45,051 nucleotides of DNA from Paenisporosarcina sp. TG20 (GTDB lineage Bacteria > Bacillota > Bacilli > Bacillales_A > Planococcaceae). Position 1 is the stretch's first letter. Each line of letters begins with the position of its first letter. Made by a program: the position numbers and the translations under genes. The stretch is from positions 1 to 45,051 of the forward strand of contig NZ_ALJG01000356.1 in assembly GCF_000286315.1 (NCBI RefSeq), given 5' to 3'. The notes below the pieces were generated by a model. The model worked only from the letters and a program-made list of their open reading frames with translations. It was not told where the DNA came from and did no database searches. Positions 35,023 to 44,334 of the stretch are shown in pieces.

Positions 35023-36543
35023 TTAAATTTGCGTATAAAGCGCTGTGTTTGCTAATGTAATTATTGTCAATAGAGTCGTATTTAAAAATGCTGCAACATA
35101 AACATTTCCTGTTTTTCTAAATAGGAATGTATTGAAGATTGCAGCGATTGTTAATGTAGGTACTAAACCAATTACGATGATGGATGAAAGCGATTCAGTA
35201 GGATATCCTGCTACTCCAGTAGTAAACAACAGTCCATAGTGATAAGCCAAGTAAAGAACTAACCCTCCTACGAAATGTAGAATGGACGAAATATATCCTT
35301 TAAATCCTTTAAACTTCTCTCCGGCAGTATTCATATTAACTGAAGTACCTACGACAAAGTAGTAAATAAAGAATAGTGGTGCATATTTTAGTAATGTAAT
35401 GACATGATGTCCTTCAAACGTCTTAACTGCAAATGTCCATAAACGGAAGTCTGTTTTGAAAACAGCATCGATTACAAAGAGAATAGCATATCCTATAAAC
35501 ACAGCAACGATGGCTGTTACAAGAGTTGCAATAACAGTCTTCACAGTTGCCTTCACACCGTAACTTGCAATAGTTGCTCCTTCTGGTTTCTTCGCAATAT
35601 AGTGGTTGCTGACCATCATCATCAAGATCACGATCGCTACATTAATTGCCCAGTAAACAAGCGGGTTTACCGATGGAGCTCCGAATAACTCAGTTGTTAC
35701 AATTAATTTCTCTTGGTTACTTAAATACCAGTACTGAATCGAACTTAAAACAAGCATGATAGCAGACCATGTTTTGATATTTTTGTCTGTATTTTTGACA
35801 AGCTGATAAATTAGAACAATAACTGATGTAATAATCAAGATAATACTAATTTGGCTGGTTAATCTCATTCCATAAGCATCACCGCTAAACCATGCACTGA
35901 AGAATAATGCTGGGAATAATCAACCGAAGATAAGTAAGATATAACTTGCTACATTAGAACCCGTTGTTTTGGGTGTAGGTAGTGCTGTTGGTTTTTCTGT
36001 ATAAATATTTTTCAAGAATGGTAATTTCGTTAGTAGTAGAATTAATGGAATAAAGAGTAGGAAAAATCCGATTAGAGCAACAAATGAGAACCACTCTTTA
36101 AACATCCAAGTTTGTCCATCTTCACCAATCGCTACAAGATTGTCATAGCCTGCAAATGTCATATCATAAAAGTCAATTGCATGACCAGTTGACGTTGTTG
36201 AGAAGTGGTTCCATGGATGTGTTTCATTTGGTTGATAAATAATTCGTTCTCCACCATTAACCTCATAAACTTCACCGGCTTGCGAATTTTCAGGATTACC
36301 TAAAAATGCTTGTCCTTCTTCTGTCGCAACATAATTTTTTTTCACAACAGGTTGTCCAGCTGCACTTGCTACATTATCAAAGAAAAATTCGTCATATACA
36401 CCAGCAATTTTCCCAGATGTTCTTGGACCGTAGGAGTTATTGATGTCTTCGGCGGTAAGTCCTAGATATGTTAACCACAAATAGTCAGAACCCATTGTAA
36501 GGGAACTTGCGATTTTTCTAATTGTGTTTTTTATATAACCCAA
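35023..36543 (-). pseudogene. Polytopic membrane protein split by one in-frame TGA and lacking its 5' part
   Basis: Two long frames are one gene: the upstream frame ends IFG-TGA at 35920, and LFPALFFSAWFSGDAYG then MRLTSQIS continue in the same frame without a gap. The N-terminal half is soluble with HPWNHFSTTSTGHAIDFYD, followed by about nine membrane helices. The layout recalls membrane proteins with an outer alpha/beta-hydrolase-like domain, of which only the end remains; I do not name the family firmly. The first codon is TTG without ribosome site, and a stretch up to 36655 (a frame with LYGLLPSIFILLIGIAV) may be a further frame-shifted piece. Confidence 0.55.
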
Positions 36544-36656
36544 AATTTACTGCTATTCCAATTAACAATATAAAAATTGAAGGTAATAATCCATATAAAC
36601 TTACTTGAATAAGTAAAAAATCATTCCAAGCATCGAACCTTTTAGGTAAATCAAAT

Positions 36657-37112
36657 TCAATACTCCTTTGTCATAAATACACTATTTGGGTCCTCAGTAT
36701 AATCGGAAAATGGATTGCAATATGTGAACCCAAAACTTGCATATAGTCTTCTTGCGGGTTTGAAAGTATCCATTGATCCCGTTTCCAAACTTAACCTCCG
36801 ATATCCACGTAGCTTGGCTTCTTTAATCATGTGTTGAAGTAGTCTTTTTGCTACACCCTTCCTTAGATGTAATGAAGATGTTCGCATTGATTTTATCTCT
36901 CCATGTTGATCATCAAGTTCTTTAAGTGCCCCACATCCAACTAACTCATTTCCTTCCCAAGCACTCCAGAATGTAATCTTTGGACCTTTCAATTGTTCAA
37001 GATTTAGTGCATGTATACTTTCTGGTGGGGAATTCAATGTCATACTATGAAGATGCTCCCTTACCAATTTAGTAACTTCAGCTCCAGTTAAATCATCTAT
37101 CTTAAAATCCAT
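36657..37112 (-). CDS. ysnE: GNAT acetyltransferase YsnE
   Basis: 151 residues, close in wording to B. subtilis YsnE: HLHSMTLNSPPESIHALNLE, ITFWSAWEGNELVGCGALKE, then GEIKSMRTSSLHLRKGVAKRLL with the acetyl-CoA loop, and SLETGSMDTFKPARRLYASFG. YsnE has been linked to indole acetic acid production in Bacillus, but its chemical substrate is unsettled. GGAGGG lies 7 bases before the ATG. The gene is intact although both neighbours are broken. Confidence 0.88.
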   Translation of the reverse strand: MDFKIDDLTGAEVTKLVREHLHSMTLNSPPESIHALNLEQLKGPKITFWSAWEGNELVGCGALKELDDQHGEIKSMRTSSLHLRKGVAKRLLQHMIKEAKLRGYRRLSLETGSMDTFKPARRLYASFGFTYCNPFSDYTEDPNSVFMTKEY

Positions 37113-37178
37113 ATAAAATCCCTCCGTAGTCTCTAAATTAAAAAAATAGTTAGCCTCTTCAATTACACTGTCACTACC

Positions 37179-38345
37179 TTATTGACGTAAAGCACCAGTG
37201 CGTATAATTTTAAGCTGATTACTGTTTATTTTCTCTTTTATAACATAATCGATATGTAAAAAGTGGAGTCCAAATAACGTCATATCATGTGTAGCTATTA
37301 AGTCTCCGTTTTTCTCCTTTATCGTAAAATTCTCATGCAGGGGCAATTTGATAATATATCGACCAATCGCCAAATAGGTTCCAGAGTCTCCATCTCCATT
37401 GCTTGTTAGGTTAAGCCTTTCATTTTCAGCAGACAATTGTAGAATTCCGTGCATCGATGAAAATGGCAAAGGCAATGCGATGTTCATGTACATCTCTCCA
37501 TTAGATTGGTGTTTTGAATAAATTGCTACAAATACAGTCTCCTCGCCAATCATTCTTTTCCAGACTCTCGGCTTGGTTCTTCCATCGAGATGTTCATCCA
37601 TCAATGAACTTAGCCTGTCATTTCCATCTGAGCCGACGAAAAAGGCAGATTGAGCTGGCCCATTTTTCGGCTTATAAACTAGTAGATGAATGCAAAAGGC
37701 TTAAACCAGGCTGCCCATTTTACGGATGCAAATAATTGGAACCTTCCCGTTTGCTCGTAAAAATCAATTATTTTAACGGGAAGCTTTCTTGTGTCCACAT
37801 AGTCTTCTAGTTCATCAACCAGTCCCTTGTGCGGAACTTCCGTCATTTTCAATTTTCCGCGTATATTGCTGACCGGAAAACTGAACGATTTTTGTTTCGT
37901 GGCAGGCACAAGCAATGCCCAGCCAATTATCGTAAAGGAACCAAATAGCAAGCAATTCAAAAAGCCGTGGACGATCAGCATGGTCGGAATCGTTACCACT
38001 GTATTGCCTGAAAAATTACCGTACGCATAAAGGATTGACCCTAAAATTGTTGCGCATAGTGTCACAAAAGGAATTCGGACGATAATCGCCTGTGGTAAAG
38101 GAAGCTTCAGACGGAATGTATAAAATGTCACGGCATAGATTGCCAGTACATAAAGCGACACCGAGATGATTTCGATGGTATGTGAAAATGTGATGCCAAG
38201 CGCCACTGTCATCGGTCCTGTCGCGATGATGAGTACACATATTTTATAGAGTTTTGTCATCTTTACGCGGCCAATCAGCCCCACTGAAATACAAAGCATA
38301 AATGCGGAATAATGAAAATGGATCGCTGTTAACCTGGCATGACTT
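37179..38345 (-). pseudogene. yndJ: yndJ remnant (N-terminus deleted, frameshift in the middle)
   Basis: From HARLTAIHFHYSAF onward the frame reads as YndJ, a membrane protein of unknown role in Bacillus: seven or so helices (VALGITFSHTIEIISVSLYV, MLIVHGFLNCLLFGSFTIIG), then a soluble tail with KLKMTEVPHKGLVDELEDYV. Near 37680 the frame breaks (FKPFAFIY-stop), and the sense continues in the next frame as YKPKNGPAQSAFFVGSDGND up to RTGALRQ at 37179. The N-terminal half of YndJ is missing. Its place is taken by the start of another gene in a different frame. Confidence 0.65.
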
Positions 38346-38529
38346 TTGTTGAGTAGGTAAAGGTCTGCAACGTCTCTCCAGGTAACTTGTCGTTGTATGT
38401 TATCGACGAAAAACGCAAATCCCATTGTTCATGCAGTTTTGGCTGCTGGCTATACTCCCATATTCTTTCGATATCATCTTGGATTTCAATTTCCACATAA
38501 ATCGGTTTTTCCGCCATAAAATTACTCAC
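38339..38529 (-). pseudogene. 5' fragment of an SRPBCC (polyketide cyclase-like) gene
   Basis: About 60 codons starting at GTG (38529) or ATG four codons on: YVEIEIQDDIERIWEYSQQP, KLHEQWDLRFSSI, then TFTYSTKVMPG. This is the first beta-strand and helix pair of an SRPBCC hydrophobic-ligand-binding protein. It ends at the join with the yndJ remnant (AGTCATGCCAGG on the minus strand), which reads on in another frame. A deletion between two neighbouring genes explains both. Confidence 0.55.
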
Positions 38530-39904
38530 ATCACTTTTTTAAGTATTTAACCATGAATTTCTAATTGCGCATCTTTTATATACTTATATTACCATTCGAT
38601 ATAATGAATCTATAGAGAAATTTCTGTTCAATAAAAACCGCTTGTAAAAGTACAACGTTTACTAACAAAAAGAAGAGAAGAAACTTAATACTAAATTCCT
38701 TCTTTTCCGTTGAGAGGTCATATGTAAACTTTCTTATTACAAAAGTGCAGTAACAACTTGAAAGATTAATAGCCGCAGAAGATTCATCACAAAGAAAGCT
38801 TCCGATGACTGGATTGAATACGCGGTAATGGATTAAATTCAGAAGCTAATAAGTTTGGAGTATGCTTGTATAACTTGCAGAAAAGGAAGAATGGATAGAG
38901 TAGTGTAAGACCCCATCAACTGAAGAAATAGTGGAGTTAGGAGTTCGTGGGATGTGTATCCTACATAATTTATACCAAGTTATAGACTGTGAACAAATAT
39001 GGATCAATCAAATGCAAGGAATTGCTGTCCTTATCAATGACTCTGCCTAATATATATTTTGAACGAATTTCTTCATCTTCTTCAATATACTTCCCCCTAA
39101 GAAAATATAACATATACTAACTATACCAAAATCTCCCCTGTTTTTTTTTACCTATAAACAAATAAATAGATTAATTTGTTATCCATAATGAAGGAGTAAG
39201 TATATTAATCTATATAGAATTCATTCTAAAATCAGCCTTTTCAGCTATTAGTTAAGGTAATTACTAAAATTATGTTAATTTCCTCTAATATACGCCTATT
39301 GATACTATTAAGCTATTTCATACAATGATAGTAGTGAAACATATTTTAGTATGAATGGCACTATTAACAACGGTTGACTATTTCAAAAAACCGCCGTAAA
39401 TTAGCTATCGCTTATAGACCATCAATTATATGTTTCTAAAAAACAACCTAGTCCTTTGCCTGAAATGATAAAATAGCAAAAATTTTAAAAAGGTGGTTGT
39501 CTATTTCATCATTATACCGTGTTACACAACCCATAATTGGCTTGATTTAGTCCCCCGTAAATGGATATTACTAATCTATAGAATGGTGAAAATAGCTCTA
39601 CTAGTATTGTTCGCAACTCCAACAACTGCTGAAAACAAATAAATTTTCAAAAAAACAACTAGACCTTCTAATACGAACTCCTACACTATATTATTACTCA
39701 AGTCAAATAAGGAAGGTAATTACTTATTACCTATATTCAATCAAGAAGAAATAAAAAAAGTTGGTGGCCCAATACTGTACCCATATATAGAAGCAACTTA
39801 GAAAAACTTAATCCTATCCTTTTGCTAGTTAAAAGCAAAACAGTAACCATAGAGTATTTGGTGTCCTTTCCAACAAGTAAAATTATAACTGGAGTGAGAA
39901 GAAA
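38530..39904. other. 1.4-kb decayed region
   Basis: No intact gene. At 38874-39050 (plus) one frame has coding character, LAEKEEWIE, a stop, then STEEIVELGVRGMCILHNLY to INDSA, but no family is recognised. At 39433 and 39645 similar strings (AAAAAACAACCTAGTCCTTT and AAAAAACAACTAGACCTTCT) suggest an old short repeat. The rest is AT-rich filler ahead of the ATP-grasp genes. Confidence 0.4.
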
Positions 39905-41206
39905 TTGTATAATATAAAACTGGATACAACGCTTGATTCAAATTTAATTTTGATCAATGAAAACACGCTAAAGAAACTCAACATGTTATCTACTGACTCT
40001 ATCATGTTGCATTTCGGTCAAATGGTTAAGGAGCTTATTATTCAAATAGATAATAAAATTCCAGAAATAGATATTGTCATTCCAAAAATTCTTACACCAC
40101 AAATAACCATACCTGATGTACCATATGATTGCTATTTTAATGAAAACCAATTAATAATAGGCCCAGTAATAGGGTTTATTCCACTTAAGGTATTTTACAG
40201 CAATCCCCAAAAAATGCTCTTACGTTTTTCAAACTATAATAAGATCAACGGACTTATATTTATTTTTAGACCAAATGATATAGACCATCAAAATAAAACG
40301 ATAACCGGCTACTACTTCGAACCAAAATCTAAGGAGTTTATTCAAGCAACATTTCCTTATCCAAAGGCTGTTTACTGCAGGAGCAAGGTATCAAAAAAAG
40401 TCTACAACAAACTTGGTGGGAATTTATTTAATTTCCCATACACCAATTGCAGTAAAAAACTTTTTAGGAACTTAATGGAAAAAGATCCCCTGTTAAAAAA
40501 TTATATCCCCGAAACAATAGACTATTCTGGTCTAAAGAGTGTTCTTAATATGCTTAAAAATCATGGAAGTATCTATTTAAAACCGCCAAGACTATCCCAG
40601 GGACGAGGAATTTTTCGTTTAAAACTAGATAATGATGATTATGTTTTAAATAATCATTCATTTAGAGAACTTAAATTAACAACTAAAAAGGAACTTTCCA
40701 AAATACTAAAGAAAAAAATACACGGAGATTATTTAGTTCAACAGGAAATTTTAAGCATACAAGAGGATAGAAAGATAGACTTTAGAGCTTACTTTCATAA
40801 AGGTACTGATAAGCAATGGAAGTTTACCGCATTCGAAACAAAAGTAGGAAAAGAAGGGAGTGTTATTTCAAACTTTAAAAATAGGGATACGATGATGTCA
40901 GGTTATGAAGCTCTCCAAGAATTTTACGATTTAAATTCCAAAGAGAGTGATGAAAAAATAAAAGAATTGAGTCGAATATGTATTGAAGCAATTAGGTTAG
41001 TTGAAAACAAGATAGGTCTTTTAGGTGAGACAGCAGTAGATTTTATTATTGATAAAGATCTAAAGATTTGGCTCCTGGAGGTACAAGTGAATTTTGCAGC
41101 CGATAAAAAACTAACCAGATCAAAATCAGAGAAAGCTATTCTACCTCTAATTCTACCGGTGTCCTTTTTGTATGCAAAGGCCTTAGCGGGGTTTGAGGAT
41201 AAATAG
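39905..41206 (+). CDS. YheC/YheD-type ATP-grasp protein, full length, with altered metal motif
   Basis: 433 residues of the YheC/D endospore coat-associated family. The N-terminal 200 residues form the family's own domain (PVIGFIPLK near 87, FRPNDID near 121). The ATP-grasp part has Lys226 in YLKPPRLSQGRGIF, VQQEI, DFRAYFHKG (292-300), and Asp379 in ETAVDFIID. The last metal-binding E-x-N of the fold reads LLEVQVNF: Glu392 is kept, but Gln394 replaces Asn. Start is TTG with GGAGTG 8 bases upstream. These enzymes ligate carboxylates to amines; substrates are unknown. A second, shorter family member follows by 167 bp. Confidence 0.82.
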   Translation: MYNIKLDTTLDSNLILINENTLKKLNMLSTDSIMLHFGQMVKELIIQIDNKIPEIDIVIPKILTPQITIPDVPYDCYFNENQLIIGPVIGFIPLKVFYSNPQKMLLRFSNYNKINGLIFIFRPNDIDHQNKTITGYYFEPKSKEFIQATFPYPKAVYCRSKVSKKVYNKLGGNLFNFPYTNCSKKLFRNLMEKDPLLKNYIPETIDYSGLKSVLNMLKNHGSIYLKPPRLSQGRGIFRLKLDNDDYVLNNHSFRELKLTTKKELSKILKKKIHGDYLVQQEILSIQEDRKIDFRAYFHKGTDKQWKFTAFETKVGKEGSVISNFKNRDTMMSGYEALQEFYDLNSKESDEKIKELSRICIEAIRLVENKIGLLGETAVDFIIDKDLKIWLLEVQVNFAADKKLTRSKSEKAILPLILPVSFLYAKALAGFEDK

Positions 41207-41373
41207 TTTTAAGCGAAGATACTGCCTTACCCTATCATTGTTTTTATATAATAAACTTTAGTTTTTATTACTATTCTTAATTTATTTACTCCCTGGTGCC
41301 ACTTATGTTAAATTCCCTATTTTTCTTGTTCCAATAACGAAAGATTAAAAGATTATTAGAAGAAAAAAGTTAA

Positions 41374-42237
41374 ATGTCCATGTATGATCACATTTTTTCA
41401 TTATATAGAAGTAAAAAAATTTTAGGAGGAGTTAAAATAGACAAGAACGCGAGAACCCCAAGAACACCAAAAAGATTCTCAAAACATCTGATGCAAGATA
41501 TTCTCTTGCAGAATGATGTAGTTAAAGAGACTTTACCTGAAACAGAGAAGTTAAGCGAAAAAAGTCTTTGGTCCATGTTATATAAGCATCAAGAAATTAT
41601 ACTCAAAAAGGAAAACTACGGTAAAGGAATTGGAATGTTAAAAGTTAAAGTATTGGAGGAAGGTAATTACGAGGTCCATATTGAAGATGAAAAAAAAATA
41701 ATCACACAGAAAACAGAACTAAACTCCTATGTTATGAATATCACTAATGGAGAAGATTATTTAGTTCAACAATTTGTTGCTCTTGCAAAAATAAACGATT
41801 CGCCTTTTGATATTCGAGTGATTGTTCAAAGAAAATTTGGAACTAATAAATGGATTGTAACAGGTAAGTATGCAAAAGTTTCACAACAGGATTATTTTAA
41901 AACAAATTTAGCGGCTGGAGGAAGTGTCCTGCCAGTTGATGAAGCTATAAGGTTATCTTCAGTCGATGACAATATCGACATCTCTACGCTTCTTTCACAG
42001 ATTGACGAAGTTAGTCTTGAAGCAACCAAACAAGCATGTTCCACGGAAACATTTAAGGATTGGCTAATTTGGGGGATGGATGTTGGAATCGAAAATAATG
42101 GAAAGCTGGTTTTTTTTGAAGCAAATGAGGTACCTGGATATAAAGGATTCAAAAACTTACCAGACTTAACAATGAGGAAACGAATTAGAAAAATAAAAGC
42201 ATACAATCTAAAAATGAAAAATAAAAAGAAAGGATAA
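41374..42237 (+). CDS. YheC/YheD-type ATP-grasp protein, short form
   Basis: 287 residues, ATP-grasp domain only. GGVKIDKNARTPRTPKRF leads directly into the part equivalent to residue 185 of the upstream protein. Lys78/79 in ILKKENYGKGIGML, VQQFVALAKI, FDIRVIVQRK (145-154), the KYAKVSQQDYFKTNLAAGGS loop, Asp236 and a complete E-x-N (FFEANEVPGYKG, Glu249, Asn251) are all present. It lacks the N-terminal YheC/D domain. The Lys/Arg-rich tail ends in KKKG. No clear ribosome site precedes the ATG, so translation may be weak or start elsewhere. Likely acts with, or is a diverged duplicate of, the upstream gene. Confidence 0.78.
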   Translation: MSMYDHIFSLYRSKKILGGVKIDKNARTPRTPKRFSKHLMQDILLQNDVVKETLPETEKLSEKSLWSMLYKHQEIILKKENYGKGIGMLKVKVLEEGNYEVHIEDEKKIITQKTELNSYVMNITNGEDYLVQQFVALAKINDSPFDIRVIVQRKFGTNKWIVTGKYAKVSQQDYFKTNLAAGGSVLPVDEAIRLSSVDDNIDISTLLSQIDEVSLEATKQACSTETFKDWLIWGMDVGIENNGKLVFFEANEVPGYKGFKNLPDLTMRKRIRKIKAYNLKMKNKKKG

Positions 42238-42401
42238 CCTTTATCCCTAATGCAGTAAAAATTAGTATGATAAGCAATACCTTTATAAATTTATTTTTAT
42301 TAATAACACTTAAAGTTTCAATTGCAAATACTGAGTATAGCTAAAATTGGGGCCTCTACAGGCCTACTCCGTTTAAAAAAGAGCTGAACGGAGGTTTTCT
42401 T

Positions 42402-42712
42402 ATGGGAAATGAACGTTATACAGAAAAACAAATCCAACGCTTAAAGTCGAATCCACAAGTGAAAAGTGTGTCAAATCAAACTAATTCGTATGAACCTGTT
42501 TTCAAGTTGAAAGCATTACTAGAGAACTAACTTGGCAAAGGGCATCTACAGATTTTCGTTGAACATAACTACAACATAGATATCCTCGGTTCCCATCACC
42601 CCAAGAAATGCTTTTACAGATACCTTCACGGTGGAGCTACCGTGGGAGAGGTAGTAAAGGCTGACCTAAACTTAAAATTGGATTATTTCCTATCACTAGA
42701 CTTGGGGCTTTC
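42402..42712 (+). pseudogene. IS3-type transposase OrfA relic
   Basis: After AACGGAGG comes ATG and MGNERYTEKQIQRLKSNP, VKSVSNQTNSYEPVFKLKAL, an in-frame TAA at 42528, then GKGHLQIFVEHNYNIDILGS and HHPKKCFYRYLHGG in the same frame. These are the phrases of helix-turn-helix OrfA proteins of IS3-like elements. The later part jumps to KADLNLKLDYFLSLDLGLS, which shows an internal deletion. No OrfB remains. The relic ends at the stop codon of the lipoprotein gene on the other strand. Confidence 0.65.
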
Positions 42713-42720
42713 CTGCCCAC

Positions 42721-43701
42721 TCATTTTTGCAAACCTTCCTTCAAGCCTCCATCGTCCAAGATTTCTAATTTTTCCACTGGTCCATCATTAATCTTTACAA
42801 CTCCCTTAACAATAGCGCTCTTTTCTTCGCCACCTTCTTTTTTATAATGAACGACGACCGAGGTTTTATAGCTTGTCGTTTCATTTTCATGTTGCCCTAC
42901 TTCAATTTCCCCAACACTCAATTCATATCCATTTTCAGCAGCAATGGCTGGATAGACAAACCCGAATGAGATAATAAAATCTTCCAATCCATCCTTTGAA
43001 AAGGAACTATATTTTTTATTTAAATACTCCACAAGAGGCTTATTATCTAATGGATTTTTGGAAACGGCCCACAACTTATTAAGCTTATGATCGGTCCTGC
43101 CAAACTGCTCCTGTAGAATTCCCCAAGTGAGTGCTCCCCTATCGCGATCCTTGTTGGAAATTTCGATCATCTCTGTATAGAATCCACTATCACTTAAGCT
43201 CTTGACTCCACTGATTTTACCGTTCTCGGACATCGTGACGAAACCGGTCAGTGTTGCAGAGTTCTTCTCCCCCTCTTTTTCATATGTTACATCGACCTTA
43301 TAGTCGTAGTTTCGCTCAAAACCTTCTTGTTGCTGAATCTGGATTTGATCGGTCTTGAATGTGTATCCGCTTTCATGTGCTTGATAATGATATGTGAATA
43401 CTAAATTTATTAAAATCAACTTTTGAAATTCCTCTTCCTCTACATAAGGACTAAAGGTTTCATTAATGTAATCTGTATACTGTTCTACTCCTGTCTTTCC
43501 GGAATTGGTCATAGCGTCGAACATTTCATTTTGGACTCGTACAGCCTCCTCATCTGGGCCATTATATTCGATTTCCAAGTACTTTTTAATCGTTTCCATA
43601 TTTGGATCTTCAACCGCTCCTACTTTAATCTTCTGCTCCGAACAGCCTGTCAGAAACAAAGTCAATAGTAGTAAAATGCTACCTACTTTTTTTATGAACA
43701 T
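42721..43701 (-). CDS. Lipoprotein with a duplicated domain, function unknown
   Basis: 326 residues. Signal peptide with lipobox FLTGCSEQ (Cys20) anchors it outside the membrane. The mature part holds two related units of about 130 residues. Each goes from a short helical stretch through ESGYTFKTDQIQIQQQE or ENGYELSVGEIEVGQHE and a YKVDVTYEKEGEKNSA or YKTSVVVHYKKEGGEEKSA strand pair to GFVTMSENGKISGVKSL or GVVKINDGPVEKLEIL. AAGGAGG lies 7 bases before the ATG. The repeat style recalls small secreted NTF2-like folds of Bacillus lipoproteins, which is only a guess. Confidence 0.7.
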   Translation of the reverse strand: MFIKKVGSILLLLTLFLTGCSEQKIKVGAVEDPNMETIKKYLEIEYNGPDEEAVRVQNEMFDAMTNSGKTGVEQYTDYINETFSPYVEEEEFQKLILINLVFTYHYQAHESGYTFKTDQIQIQQQEGFERNYDYKVDVTYEKEGEKNSATLTGFVTMSENGKISGVKSLSDSGFYTEMIEISNKDRDRGALTWGILQEQFGRTDHKLNKLWAVSKNPLDNKPLVEYLNKKYSSFSKDGLEDFIISFGFVYPAIAAENGYELSVGEIEVGQHENETTSYKTSVVVHYKKEGGEEKSAIVKGVVKINDGPVEKLEILDDGGLKEGLQK

Positions 43702-44334
43702 ATTGATTCCTCCTTAGTAAAAGTTACATTCATTACCTTGATTACGATTTCAACTTGTGATTGGTTTCATTTTTTGGAAGTTTTTTCTATTACATAGCAG
43801 ATATACGTAAGATGGTCGGCTACAAGACACTATTCGCAGGGGACTGTGGAGTCATTATTGAAAATTGTGGGGCGCATTCTTCTGCAGAACCGTAGGAATG
43901 AAGATAACTGGTGCAAATTTGATTGCGTTAGCAAAATGTTAGTATCTAGTTACACACACATCCTGTGTTGAGTGTATGTGGCGACAGATGAGTTATTGGT
44001 GGGTTTATGTAAAATGCTTGGTTAACTTAGAACCAAGCATTTTATTATTTATTTTCCTAATAATACCCTACCACCAGAACCTAAAATTCTAGACATTTAT
44101 AAAGAATCAAGAAACAATAATTTTAGAATCCTAATATTAGACTCTTAGTATAAGAATTCTAATATTAATATTTATTTTAAGAAGATTCACTAGTGTTGCA
44201 TAAAATTTGACGGAATATTCAGTCACTAGGTTTTCAATATTTTCGTCAAAAAGGTAAGCACCCGAATAAAGGTAGTACTGTCCATTTGGCAAATTTATAC
44301 ATACAGGCGAGGGCGACAGTTATAGAAAGGATTC
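43702..44334. other. Intergenic region with a bidirectional terminator
   Basis: AAAATGCTTGGTT (44011-44023) and AACCAAGCATTTT (44031-44043) form a perfect 13-bp stem with A and T flanks. The left part (43800-43990) shows no frame or known RNA. From 44050 on the DNA is strongly AT-rich, then from about 44200 less so, which probably includes the end of the IS4-type element; its exact terminal repeat was not identified. Confidence 0.6.

Noticed and set aside
38530-39904. CRISPR array or tRNA cluster in the 1.4-kb gene-poor region
   Set aside because: No regularly spaced repeats and no cloverleaf-like GTTCGANTC sequences were seen.
43423-43717. Plus-strand frames opposite the lipoprotein start
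   Set aside because: Shadows of the lipoprotein gene, which has a clear ribosome site and lipobox.
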